Below, in pieces: positions 36,452 through 49,701 of a stretch of 64,000 nt of DNA. The position numbers were made by a program, and so were the translations under genes. The notes under the pieces were generated by a model, which was not told the DNA's origin, ran no database searches, and saw only the letters and a program-made list of their open reading frames with translations. The DNA comes from Inia geoffrensis (Eukaryota > Chordata > Mammalia > Artiodactyla > Iniidae), in NCBI GenBank assembly GCA_036417435.1, contig JAZAQT010000544.1, positions 118,295 through 182,294 of the forward strand, in the 5' to 3' direction. Positions within the stretch are counted from its first letter, which is position 1. The number at the start of each line of letters is the position of its first letter.

Positions 36452-39400
36452 GGTGGGGCCTCTCTAATGAAGTGGGCTGGAGGTGGGAACTTGCCTAGCA
36501 GGAGCTGTGGAGATCCGCTTTCTTCATAGCCCTTCCCTCTCAGCTGTTTCACCATCATTTGGGTACACCAGTCTGTGCTTACCTGTAGGAGGGCCCTGTT
36601 GGATCGGCAGATTGTGGTACCACGCGGCGGAGAACAGCAGCAGCATCCTCCAGCCGCGGGACACAGGCCTCCTGAGGCTCCAGGGGTCTGACGCCAGCCG
36701 ACGTCACAGAGGCCTGAGGTAAGAAAGTGGCCATTTCGTAACCCCTTACTTGCCTTGTCATTGAACAGTCCTTTTCTCTTTCAGCATAGTTTATATACAA
36801 TGCTGCGTCTCTTTGAGTTCTAAAGCCACCTGATGCATTATAAACGTAGCTCTACATGTAGGGTTTCGGATTCTTTGCTGTTATTTAACGAGGAATATTT
36901 GGTAGAGTCCCATGTTCTTTTGGGTGAGTCGCCCTTGATGAGCACTTTTTCATACGTTAAATGTGTTTCTGTTAATCCCAATCTCCTAATTCACTCTTCC
37001 GCGGTCTCCAATCTACCCCTTTGGGAACTCCTCGCTTCTTTCTTCCCTTTGTGAACCTGTGTTTCCTTTCTTTACTAACTTCCTTTGTATCCCTATGTAG
37101 ACTGCACACATAAGGGATATCCGGGTATATGTGTCTTGCTGCCTCTAATTGACCAGAATAAGTGAGATCATCTAGTGCTCCACCCATGCTGCTGCAAATA
37201 CTATGAGTGCATTTTGTTCTCTGGCTGCGTGGTAGTCGAGCATGTGTAGGTAGCGGAACATCTTTCTCCCTTCACCCCTCGCTCGACAGTTCGTTCGTTT
37301 GTATGTCTTGGCTGTGGTCAAGGGTACCACAACGACTGCTGGGGTGCAAGAGCTTCCTTCCAATGATGCTAGTGTCTGGTTATACGACCTGCAGCGGGGT
37401 TGCCGAATCTTGTGGTACCTCCAGTGTTTAGTTTGGTAAGGAATGTGCCTACTGATCCTCATACCGGCTGTTACCAATTTACAATCCCACCAACAGCAAT
37501 AGCTGGCTTCACTTTGTGGCCTGCCCTCTTGAGCACTTAATATTTTAGGGTTTGAGAGGACTTCAGCCAGGGATCAACTCGTCTAGCTTTCTTTTCACTC
37601 TCTAATCATGAGAGACCTTGAGCATCTTTTCATTTGAATGTGCTGTTTTCTAAAACGCGGGTGACTACCACTGAGGTCTTGTAAGGTTTCTGCCTGAGAG
37701 TCGGGCCTGATGTGGATTCATTTCAGATTGCCTAGCCCAGGATATTTCCTGAGGGCAGGGTTGTGTTTTCAAAGCCGCAGGCTCTAGGTCTTGTGAATGA
37801 CAGTTGCCCTTCAGCACAGTTGGTAAGGTTGTTACGGCAGTGTGCCACAAGGCGGCAGCACTACTCCGTGTCGTCTCTGGTAACTTGGGGAAAGAAAGTC
37901 TTAGACGGGGTCCCGGTGTTGGATTGGAAATGGGGAGTCGAACGTGGCTAAACACACACTTCTGGGCTTGTGTATGCTCACCTCCTGCCCCTTGACCTGC
38001 ACTGCCCCACCACAGACAAATCGCAAGCCTTGCAAGTGGGCCATTCGGAGGGTGCCGTGGTTCGCAGGTGGGGTGACTCTAATGAAGTTGGCTGGAGGTG
38101 GGAACCTGCCTAGCAGGAGCTGTGAAGATCCGGTTACTTCACCGCTCTTCCCTCTCAGCTGCTCCACCCTCATTTGGGTACACCAGGCTTTGCTTACCTG
38201 TAGGAGGGCCACGTTGGATCGGGAGATTGGGGTATCACGCAGGGGAGAATGGGCAGTAGCGGTCCGGGGTGCCGCTTGTCAGGTGGCACGTCCTCCTGCC
38301 TTGATGCCTCAGCAGCAGCATGCTCCGGCCGTGGGACCCAGGTCTGCCGTGGGACCCAGGCCTGCTTAGGCTCCAGGGGCGTTACCGTGGTAACGACATC
38401 ACAGACACCTGAGGTAACAGAGTAGGCATTTCTTAACCCCTTACTTGCCTTGTCATTGTACAGTACTTTTCCCTTTCAGCCTAGTTCATATACAATGTTG
38501 CGTCTGTTTGAGTTCTACAGCCACTTGATGCAATTATACATGTAGCTATACCCTTAGGGTTTCGGATTCTTTGCACTCTTCGCGTATTGAGGAATGTTTT
38601 GTAGCTTTCCCTGTGATTGAGAGTGGGTCGCCCTTGAGCACTTTTTGATAAGTTAAGCGTGTTTCTGTGAATCCCGACCTCCTACTTCACCCTTCCCCGT
38701 TCTCCAATTTCCCCCTCAGGGAACTCCAGGCTTCGTTCTTCCCTTTGTGAACCTGTGTTTCCTATGTGGACTAGCTTCCTTAGTATCCGTATTTAGGCGG
38801 CAGACAAAAGTGGGATATCCTGGAATATGTGTCTTGCTGCCTCTAATTGACCGGAATTAGTGAGATCATGTACTGCTGCACCCATGCTGCTGCAAAGAGT
38901 ATGGGTTCATTTTGTTCTGTGGCTGAGTGGTAGTCGAGGGTGTGTAGGTAGCAGAACATCTTTCTCCATTCACCCCTCGCTCCCCATTCCGTTCATTTCT
39001 CTGTCTTGGCTGCGGTCATGGGAACCGCAAGGACCGCTGAGGTGCAAGAGCTTTCTTCCAATGATGCTAGTGTCTGGTTATACGACCTGCAGCGGGGTTG
39101 CCGAATCTCGTGGTACCTGCAGTGTTTAGTTTGGTAAGGAATATGCCTAGTGTTCCTCATACCGGCTGTTAGCAATTTACATTCCCACCAATAGCAATAG
39201 CTGGCTTCTCCTTTTGGCATGCCCTCTTGAGCTCTTACGCTTTTAGCGTTTGAGAGGACTGCAGCCAGGGAACACCTCGTCTAGCTTTCTTTGCACTCTC
39301 TAATCATGGCAGATCCTGAGCATCTTTTCTTTTCAATGTGCTGTTTTCTACAACGCGGGTGAGTACCACTGAGTTCTTGAAAGGTTCCTGCCTCAGGGTC

Positions 39401-39764
39401 GGGCGTGATTTGAATTCGTTTCAGTTTCCCTAGCCCAGGATATTTCTTGAGGGCTGGGTTGTGTCTTCAAAGCCGCAGGCCGTAGGCCTTGTGGATGATA
39501 GGTGCCCTTCAGCACAGTTGGTAAGATTGTTACGGCAGTGTGCCACGAGGTGGCAGCACTGCTCCGTGTCGTCTCTGGTAACGTGGGGAAAGAAAGCCTT
39601 AGCGGGCTTCCCGATGTTGGACTGGAAATGGGGAGTCGAACGTGGCTAAACACACGCCCCTCGGTTTTTGTAGGCTCACCTCCTGCCCCTTAACCTGCAC
39701 TGCCCCACCTCAGGCATATCGCAAGGCTTGCAAGTGGGCTACTCGTAGGGTGCCGTGGTTCGCA
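36452..39764 (+). repeat. Macrosatellite unit U12, mosaic of U4-like alpha and U1-like beta
   Basis: 3,313 bp, with the 2-bp alpha deletion of U4. CTCF-like cores at 37845 and 39543, X-box at 38381, non-matching AAGTTGGC at 38085. Up to at least 37,995 (CCCTTGACCTGC) it follows U4; by about 38,420 (GGCATTTCTTAACCCC) and through CCGCTGAGGTGC near 39034 it follows U1. The switch therefore falls between about 38.0 and 38.4 kb. Confidence 0.93.
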
Positions 39765-42700
39765 GGTGGGGCCTCTCTAATGAAGTGGGCTGGAGGTGGG
39801 AACTTGCCTAGCAGGAGCTGTGGAGATCCGCTTTCTTCACAGCCTTTCCCTCTCAGCTGTTTCACCATCATTTGGGTACACCAGTCTGTGCTTACCTGTA
39901 GGAGGGCCCTGTTGGATCGGCAGATTGTGGTACCACGCGGCGGAGAACAGCAGCAGCATCCTCCAGCCGCGGGACACAGGCCTCCTGAGGCTCCAGGGGT
40001 CTGACGCCAGCCGACGTCACAGAGGCCTGAGGTAAGAAAGTGGCCATTTCGTAACCCCTTACTTGCCTTGTCATTGAACAGTCCTTTTCTCTTTCAGCAT
40101 AGTTTATATACAATGCTGCGTCTCTTTGAGTTCTAAAGCCACCTGACGCATTATAAACGTAGCTCTACATGTAGGGTTTCGGATTCTTTGCTCTGTTATT
40201 TAACGAGGAATATTTGGTAGAGTCCCATGTTCTTTTGGGTGAGTCGCCCTTGATGAGCACTTTTTCATACGTTAAATGTGTTTCTGTTAATCCCAATCTC
40301 CTAATTCACTCTTCCGCGGTCTCCAATCTACCCCTTTGGGAACTCCTCGCTTCTTTCTTCCCTTTGTGAACCTGTGTTTCCTTTCTTTACTAACTTCCTT
40401 TGTATCCCTATGTAGACTGCACACATAAGGGATATCCGGGTATATGTGTCTTGCTGCCTCTAATTGACCAGAATAAGTGAGATCATCTAGTGCTCCACCC
40501 ATGCTGCTGCAAATACTATGAGTGCATTTTGTTCTCTGGCTGCGTGGTAGTCGAGCATGTGTAGGTAGCGGAACATCTTTCTCCCTTCACCCCTCGCTCG
40601 ACAGTTCGTTCGTTTGTATGTCTTGGCTGTGGTCAAGGGTACCACAACGACTGCTGGGGTGCAAGAGCTTCCTTCCAATGATGCTAGTGTCTGGTTATAC
40701 GACCTGCAGCGGGGTTGCCGAATCTCGTGGTACCTCCAGTGTTTAGTTTGGTAAGGAATGTGCCTACTGATCCTCATACAGGCTGTTACCAATTTACAAT
40801 CCCACCAACAGCAATAGCTGGCTTCACTTTGTGGCCTGCCCTCTTGAGCACTTAAAATTTTAGGGTTTGAGAGGACTTCAGCCAGGGATCAACTCGTCTA
40901 GCTTTCTTTTCACTCTCTAATCATGAGAGACCTTGAGCATCTTTTCATTTGAATGTGCTGTTTTCTAAAACGCGGGTGACTACCACTGAGGTCTTGTAAG
41001 GTTTCTGCCTGAGAGTCGGGCCTGATGTGGATTCATTTCAGATTGCCTAGCCCAGGATATTTCCTGAGGGTAGGGTTGTGTTTTCAAAGCCGCAGGCTCT
41101 AGGTCTTGTGAATGACAGTTGCCCTTCAGCACAGTTGGTAAGGTTGTTACGGCAGTGTGCCACAAGGCGGCAGCACTACTCCGTGTCGTCTCTGGTAACT
41201 TGGGGAAAGAAAGTCTTAGACGGGGTCCCGGTGTTGGATTGGAAATGGGGAGTCGAACGTGGCTAAACTCACACCTCTGGGCTTGTGTATGCTCACCTCC
41301 TGCCCCTTAACCTGCACTGCCCCACCACAGACAAATCGCAAGCCTTGCAAGTGGGCCATTCGGAGGGTGCCGTGGTTCGCAGGTGGGGTGACTCTAATGA
41401 AGTTGGCTGGAGGTGGGAATCTGCCTAGCAGGAGCTGTGAAGATCCGGTTACTTCACCGCTCTTCCCTCTCAGCTGCTCCACCCTCATTTGGGTACACCA
41501 GGCTTTGCTTACCTGTAGGAGGGCCACGTTGGATCGGGAGATTGGGGTATCACGCAGGGGAGAATGGGCAATAGCGGTCCGGGGTGCCGCTTGTCAGGTG
41601 GCACGTCCTCCTGCCTTGATGCCTCAGCAGCAGCATGCTCCGGCCGTGGGACCCAGGTCTGCCGTGGGACCCAGGCCTGCTTAGGCTCCAGGGGCGTTAC
41701 CGTGGTAACGACATCACAGACACCTGAGGTAACAGAGTAGGAATTTCTTAACCACTTACTTGCCTTGTCATTGTACAGTACTTTTCCCTTTCAGCCTAGT
41801 TCATATACAATGTTGCGTCTGTTTGAGTTCTACAGCCACTTGATGCAATTATACATGTAGCTATACCCTTAGGGTTTCGGATTCTTTGCACTCTTCGCGT
41901 ATTGAGGAATGTTTTGTAGCGTTCCCTGTGATTGAGAGTGGGTCGCCCTTGAGCACTTTTTGATAAGTTAAGCGTGTTTCTGTGAATCCCGACCTCCTAC
42001 TTCACCCTTCCCCGTTCTCCAATTTCCCCCTCAGGGAACTCCAGGCTTCGTTCTTCCCTTTGTGAACCTGTGTTTCCTATGTGGACTAGCTTCCTTAGTA
42101 TCCGTATTTAGGCGGCAGACAAAAGTGGGATATCCTGGAATATGTGTCTTGCTGCCTCTAATTGACCGGAATTAGTGAGATCATGTACTGCTGCACCCAT
42201 GCTGCTGCAAAGAGTATGGGTTCATTTTGTTCTGTGGCTGAGTGGTAGTCGAGGGTGTGTAGGTAGCAGAACATCTTTCTCCATTCACCCCTCGCTCCCC
42301 ATTCCGTTCATTTCTCTGTCTTGGCTGCGGTCTTGGGAACCGCAAGGACCGCTGGGGTGCAAGAGCTTGCTTCCAATGATGCTAGTGTCTGGTTATACGA
42401 CCTGCAGCGGGGTTGCCGAATCTCGTGGTACCTGCAGTGTTTAGTTTGGTAAGGAATATGCCTAGTGTTCCTCATACCGGCTGTTAGCAATTTACATTCC
42501 CACCAATAGCAATAGCTGGCTTCTCCTTTTGGCATGCCCTCTTGAGCACTTACGCTTTTAGCGTTTGAGAGGACTGCAGCCAGGGAACACCTCGTCTAGC
42601 TTTCTTTGCACTCTCTAATCATGACAGATCCTGAGCATCTTTTCTCTTCAATGTGCTGTTTTCTACAACGCGGGTGAGTACCACTGAGTTCTTGAAAGGT

Positions 42701-43079
42701 TCCTGCCTCAGGGTCGGGCGTGATTTGAATTCGTTTCAGTTTCCCTAGCCCAGGATATTTCTTGAGGGCTGGGTTGTGTCTTCAAAGCCGCAGGCCGTAG
42801 GCCTTGTGGATGATAGGTGCCCTTCAGCACAGTTGGTAAGATTGTTACGGCAGTGTGCCACGAGGTGGCAGCACTGCTCCGTGTCGTCTCTGGTAACGTG
42901 GGGAAAGAAAGCCTTAGCGGGCTTCCCGGTGTTGGACTGGAAATGGGGAGTCGAACGTGGCTAAACACACGCCCCTCGGTTTTTGTAGGCTCACCTCCTG
43001 CCCCTTAACCTGCACTGCCCCACCGCAGGCATATCGCAAGCCTTGCAAGTGGGCTACTCGGAGGGTGCCGTGGTTCGCA
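39765..43079 (+). repeat. Macrosatellite unit U13, mosaic of U2-like alpha and U4-like beta
   Basis: 3,315 bp. CTCF-like cores at 41160 and 42858, X-box at 41696, non-matching AAGTTGGC at 41400. CACCTCAGGCATATC near 39705, just before it, and the alpha follow U1/U2. By 41,742 (GTAGGAATTTC) and at AGAGCTTGCTTCC near 42362 it follows U4. Private T in CTAAACTCACAC at about 41269. Confidence 0.93.
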
Positions 43080-46000
43080 GGTGGGGTCTCTCTAATGAAG
43101 TGGGCTGGAGGTGGGAACTTGACTAGCAGGAGCTGTGGAGATCCGCTTTCTTCAAAGCCCTTCCCTCTCAGCTGTTTCACCATCATTTGGGTACACCAGG
43201 CTGTGCTTACCTGTAGGAGGGCCCTGTTGGATCGGCAGATTGTGGTACCACGCAGCGGAGAACAGCAGCAGCATCCTCCAGCCGCGGGACACAGGCCTCC
43301 TGAGGCTCCAGGGGTCTGACGCCAGCCGACGTCACAGAGGCCTGAGGTAAGAAAGTGGCCATTTCGTAACCCCTTACTTGCCTTGTTATTGAACAGTCCT
43401 TTTCTCTTTCAGCATAGTTTATATACAATGCTGCGTCTCTTTGAGTTCTACAGCCACTTGACGCAATTATAAACGTAGCTCTACCTGTAGGGTTTCGGAT
43501 TCTTTGCCCTGTTACTTATCGAGGAATATTTGGTAGAGTCCCATGTTCTTTTGGGTGAGTCGCCCTTGATGAGCACTTTTTCATACGTTAAATGTGTTTC
43601 TGTTAATCCCAATCTCCTAATTCACTCTTCCCCGTTCTCCAATCTCCCCCTTTGGGAACTCCTCGCTTCTTTCTTCCCTTTGTGAACCTGTGTTTCCTTT
43701 CTTTACTAACTTCCTTTGTATCCCTATGTAGACTGCACACATAAGGGATATCCGGGTATATGTGTCTTGCTGCCTCTAATTGACCAGAATTAGTGAGATC
43801 ATCTAGTGCTCCACCCATGCTGCTGCAAATACTATGAGTGCATTTTGTTCTATGGCTGCGTGGTAGTCGAGCGTGTGTAGGTAGCGGAACATCTTTCTCC
43901 CTTCACCCCTCGCTCGACAGTTCGTTCGTTTGTATGTCTTGGCTGTGGTCAAGGGTACCACAACGACTGCTGGGGTGCAAGAGCTTCCTTCCAATGATGC
44001 TAGTGTCTGGTTATACGACCTGCAGCGGGGTTGCCGAATCTCGTGGTACCTCCAGTGTTTAGTTTGGTAAGGAATGTGCCTACTGATCCTCATACCGGCT
44101 GTTACCAATTTACAATCCCACCAACAGCAATAGCTGGCTTCACTTTGTGGCCTGCCCCCTTGAGCACTTAAAATTTTAGGGTTTGAGAGGACTTCAGCCA
44201 GGGATCAACTCGTCTAGCTTTCTTTTCACTCTCTAATCATGAGAGACCTTGAGCATCTTTTCATTTGAATGTGCTGTTTTCTAAAACGCGGGTGAATACC
44301 ACTGAGGTCTTGTAAGGTTTCTGCCTGAGAGTCGGGCCTGATGTGGATTCATTTCAGATTGCCTAGCCCAGGATATTTCCTGAGGGCAGGGTTGTGTTTT
44401 CAAAGCCGCAGGCTCTAGGTCTTGTGAATGACAGTTGCCCTTCAGCACAGTTGGTAAGGTTGTTACGGCAGTGTGCCACAAGGCGGCAGCACTACTCCGT
44501 GTCGTCTCTGGTAACTTGGGGAAAGAAAGTCTTAGACGGGGTCCCGGTGTTGGATTGGAAATGGGGAGTCGAACGTGGCTAAACACACACCTGTGGGCTT
44601 GTGTATGCTCACCTCCTGCCCCTTAACCTGCACTGCCCCACCACAGACAAATCGCAAGCCTTGCAAGTGGGCCATTCGGAGGGTGCCGTGGTTCGCAGGT
44701 GGGGCGACTCTAATGAAGATGGCTGGAGGTGGGAACCTGCCTAGCAGGAGCTGTGAAGATCCGGTTACTTCACCGCTCTTCCCTCTCAGCTGCTCCACCC
44801 TCATTTGGGTACACCAGGCTTTGCTTACGTGTAGGAGGGCCACGTTGGATCGGGAGATTGGGGTATCACGCAGGGGAGAATGGGCAATAGCGGTCCGGGG
44901 TGCCGCTTGTCAGGTGGCACGTCCTCCTGCCTTGATGCCTCAGCAGCAGCATGCTCCGGCCGTGGGACCCAGGTCTGCCGTGGGACCCAGGCCTGCTTAG
45001 GCTCCAGGGGCGTTACCGTGGTAACGACATCACAGACACCTGAGGTAACAGAGTAGGCATTTTTTAACCCCTTACTTGCCTTGTCATTGTACAGTACTTT
45101 TCCCTTTCAGCCTAGTTCATATACAATGTTGCGTCTGTTTGAGTTCTACAGCCACTTGATGCAATTATACATGTAGCTATACCCTTAGGTTTTCGGATTC
45201 TTTGCACTCTTCGCGTATTGAGGAATGTTTTGTAGCGTTCCCTGTGATTTAGAGTGGGTCGCCCTTGAGCACTTTTTGATAAGTTAAGCGTGTTTCTGTG
45301 AATCCCGACCTCCTACTTCACCCTTCCCCGTTCTCCAATTTCCCCCTCAGGGAACTCCAGGCTTCGTTCTTCCCTTTGTGAACCTGTGTTTCCTATGTGG
45401 ACTAGCTTCCTTAGTATCCGTATTTAGGCGGCAGACAAAAGTGGGATATCCTGGAATATGTGTCTTGCTGCCTCTAATTGACCGGAATTAGTGAGACCAT
45501 GTACTGCTGCACCCATGCTGCTGCAAAGAGTGTGGGTTCATTTTGTTCTGTGGCTGAGTGGTAGTCGAGGGTGTGTAGGTAGCAGAACATCTTTCTCCAT
45601 TCACCCCTCGCTCCCCATTCCGTTCATTTCTCTGTCTTGGCTGTGGTCATGGGAACCGCAAGGACCGCTGGGGTGCAAGAGCTTTCTTCCAAAGATGCTA
45701 GTGTCTGGTTATACGACCTGCAGCGGGGTTGCCGAATCTCGTGGTACCTCCAGTGTTTAGTTTGGTAAGGAATATGCCTAGTGTTCCTCATACCGGCTGT
45801 TAGCAATTTACATTCCCACCAATAGCAATAGCTGGCTTCTCTTTTTGGCATGCCCTCTTGAGCACTTACGCTTTTAGCGTTTGAGAGGACTGCAGCCAGG
45901 GAACACCTCGTCTAGCTTTCTTTGCACTCTCTAATCATGACAGATCCTGAGCATCTTTTCAATGTGCTCTTTTCTACAACGCGGGTGAGTACCACTGAGT

Positions 46001-46390
46001 TCTTGAAAGGTTCCTGCCTCAGGGTCGGGCGTGATTTGAATTCGTTTCAGTTTCCCTAGCCCAGGATTTTTCTTGAGGGCCTGGTTGTGTCTTCAAAGCC
46101 GCAGGCCGTAGGCCTTGAGGATGATAGGTGCCCTTCAGCACAGTTGGTAAGATTGTTACGGCAGTGTGCCACGAGGTGGCAGCACTGCTCCGTGTCGTCT
46201 CTGGTAACGTGGGAAAAGAAAGCCTTAGCGGGCTTCCCGGTGTTGGACTGGAAATGGGGAGTCGAACGTGGCTAAACACACGCCCCTCGGTTTTTGTAGG
46301 CTCACCTCCTGCCCCTTAACCTGCACTGCCCCACCGCAGGCATATCGCAAGCCTTGATAGTGGGCTACTCGGAGGGTGCCGTGGTTCGCA
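43080..46390 (+). repeat. Macrosatellite unit U14 (beta from 44698)
   Basis: 3,311 bp, 29,820-bp-offset partner of U5 and indistinguishable from it by eye. CTCF-like cores at 44476 and 46169, X-box at 45012, YY1-like AAGATGGC at 44716. Confidence 0.95.
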
Positions 46391-49300
46391 GGTGGGGCCT
46401 CTCTAATGAAGTGGGCTGGAGGTGGGAACTTGCCTAGCAGGAGCTGTGGAGATCCGCTTTCTTCACAGCCCTTCCCTCTCAGCTGTTTCACCATCATTTG
46501 GGTACACCAGGCTGTGCTTACCTGTAGGAGGGCCCTGTTGGATCGGCAGATTGTGGTACCACGCAGCGGAGAACAGCAGCAGCATCCTCCATCCGCGGGA
46601 CACAGGCCTCCTGAGGCTCCAGGGGTCTGACGCCAGCCGACGTCACAGAGGCCTGAGGTAAGAAAGTGGCCATTTCGTAACCCCTTACTTGCCTTGTCAT
46701 TGAACAGTCCTTTTCTCTTTCAGCATAGTTTATATACAATGCTGCGTCTCTTTGAGTTTTACAGCCACTTGACGCAATTATAAACGTAGCTCTACCTGTA
46801 GGGTTTCGGATTCTTTGCCCTGTTACTTATCGAGGAATATTTGGTAGAGTCCCATGTTCTTTTGGGTGAGTCGCCCTTGATGAGCACTTTTTCATACGTT
46901 AAATGTGTTTGTGTTAATCCCAATCTCCTAATTCACTCTTCCCCGGTCTCCAATCTCCCACTTTGGGAACTCCTCGCTTCTTTCTTCCCTTTGTGAACCT
47001 GTGTTTCCTTTCTTTACTATCTTCCTTTGTATCCCTATGTAGACTGCACACATAAGGGATATCCGGGTATATGTGTCTTGCTGCCTCTAATTGACCAGAA
47101 TTAGTGAGATCATCTAGTGCTCCACCCATGCTGCTGCAAATACTATGAGTGCATTTTGTTCTATGGCTGTGGGGTAGTCGAGCGTGTGTAGGTAGCGGAA
47201 CATCTTTCTCCCTTCACCCCTCGCTCGACAGTTCGTTCGTTTGTATGTCTTGGCTGTGGTCAAGGGTACCACAACGACTGCTGGGGTGCAAGAGCTTCCT
47301 TCCAATGATGCTAGTGTCTGGTTATACGACCTGCAGCGGGGTTGCCGAATCTCGTGGTACCTCCAGTGTTTAGTTTGGTAAGGAATGTGCCTACTGATCC
47401 TCATACCGGCTGTTACCAATTTACAATCCCACCAACAGCAATAGCTGGCTTCACTTTGTGGCCTGCCCCCTTGAGCACTTAAAATTTTAGGGTTTGAGAG
47501 GACTTCAGCCAGGGATCAACTCGTCTAGCTTTCTTTTCACTCTCTAATCATGAGAGACCTTGAGCATCTTTTCATTTGAATGTGCTGTTTTCTAAAATGC
47601 TGGTGAATACCACTGAGGTCTTGTAAGGTTTCTGCCTGAGAGTCGGGCCTGATGTGGATTCATTTCAGATTGCCTAGCCCAGGATATTTCCTGAGGGCAG
47701 GGTTGTGTTTTCAAAGCCGCAGGCTCTAGGTCTTGTGAATGACAGTTGCCCTTCAGCACAGTTGGTAAGGTTGTTACGGCAGTGTGCCACAAGGCGGCAG
47801 CACTACTCCGTGTCGTCTCTGGTAACTTGGGGAAAGAAAGTCTTAGACGGGGTCCCGGTGTTGGATTGGAAATGGGGAGTCGAACGTGGCTAAACACACA
47901 CCTGTGGGCTTGTGTATGCTCACCTCCTGCCCCTTAACCTGCACTGCCCCACCACAGACAAATCGCAAGCCTTGCAAGTGGGCCATTCGGAGGGTGCCGT
48001 GGTTCGCAGGTGGGGCGACTCTAATGAAGATGGCTGGAGGTGGGAACCTGCCTAGCAGGAGCTGTGAAGATCCGGTTACTTCACCGCTCTTCCCTCTCAG
48101 CTGCTCCACCCTCATTTGGGTACACCAGGCTTTGCTTACCTGTAGGAGGGCCACGTTGGATCGGGAGATTGGGGTATCACGCAGGGGAGAATGGGCAATA
48201 GCGGTCCGGGGTGCCGCTTGTCAGGTGGCACGTCCTCCTGCCTTGATGCCTCAGCAGCAGCATGCTCCGGCCGTGGGACCCAGGTCTGCCGTGGGACCCA
48301 GGCCTGCTTAGGCTCCAGGGGCGTTACCGTGGTAACGACATCACAGACACCTGAGGTAACAGAGTAGGCATTTTTTAACCCCTTACTTGCCTTGTCATTG
48401 TACAGTACTTTTCCCTTTCAGCCTAGTTCATATACAATGTTGCGTCTGTTTGAGTTCTACAGCCACTTGATGCAATTATACATGTAGCTATACCCTTAGG
48501 TTTTCGGATTCTTTGCACTCTTCGCGTATTGAGGAATGTTTTGTAGCGTTCCCTGTGATTTAGAGTGGGTCGCCCTTGAGCACTTTTTGATAAGTTAAGC
48601 GTGTTTCTGTGAATCCCGACCTCCTACTTCACCCTTCCCCGTTCTCCAATTTCCCCCTCAGGGAACTCCAGGCTTCGTTCTTCCCTTTGTGAACCTGTGT
48701 TTCCTATGTGGACTAGCTTCCTTAGTATCCGTATTTAGGCGGCAGACAAAAGTGGGATATCCTGGAATATGTGTCTTGCTGCCTCTAATTGACCGGAATT
48801 AGTGAGACCATGTACTGCTGCACCCATGCTGCTGCAAAGAGTGTGGGTTCATTTTGTTCTGTGGCTGAGTGGTAGTCGAGGGTGTGTAGGTAGCAGAACA
48901 TCTTTCTCCATTCACCCCTCGCTCCCCATTCCGTTCATTTCTCTGTCTTGGCTGCGGTCATGGGAACCGCAAGGACCGCTGGGGTGCAAGAGCTTTCTTC
49001 CAAAGATGCTAGTGTCTGGTTATACGACCTGCAGCGGGGTTGCCGAATCTCGTGGTACCTCCAGTGTTTAGTTTGGTAAGGAATATGCCTAGTGTTCCTC
49101 ATACCGGCTGTTAGCAATTTACATTCCCACCAATAGCAATAGCTGGCTTCTCTTTTTGGCATGCCCTCTTGAGCACTTACGCTTTTAGCGTTTGAGAGGA
49201 CTGCAGCCAGGGAACACCTCGTCTAGCTTTCTTTGCACTCTCTAATCATGACAGATCCTGAGCATCTTTTCAATGTGCTCTTTTCTACAACGCGGGTGAG

Positions 49301-49701
49301 TACCACTGAGTTCTTGAAAGGTTCCTGCCTCAGGGTCGGGCGTGATTTGAATTCGTTTCAGTTTCCCTAGCCCAGGATTTTTCTTGAGGGCCTGGTTGTG
49401 TCTTCAAAGCCGCAGGCCGTAGGCCTTGAGGATGATAGGTGCCCTTCAGCACAGTTGGTAAGATTGTTACGGCAGTGTGCCACGAGGTGGCAGCACTGCT
49501 CCGTGTCGTCTCTGGTAACGTGGGAAAAGAAAGCCTTAGCGGGCTTCCCGATGTTGGACTGGAAATGGGGAGTCGAACGTGGCTAAACACACGCCCCTCG
49601 GTTTTTGTAGGCTCACCTCCTGCCCCTTAACCTGCACTGCCCCACCGCAGGCATATCGCAAGCCTTGATAGTGGGCTACTCGGAGGGTGCCGTGGTTCGC
49701 A
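46391..49701 (+). repeat. Macrosatellite unit U15 (beta from 48009)
   Basis: 3,311 bp, partner of U6. CTCF-like cores at 47787 and 49480, X-box at 48323, YY1-like AAGATGGC at 48027. Confidence 0.95.
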
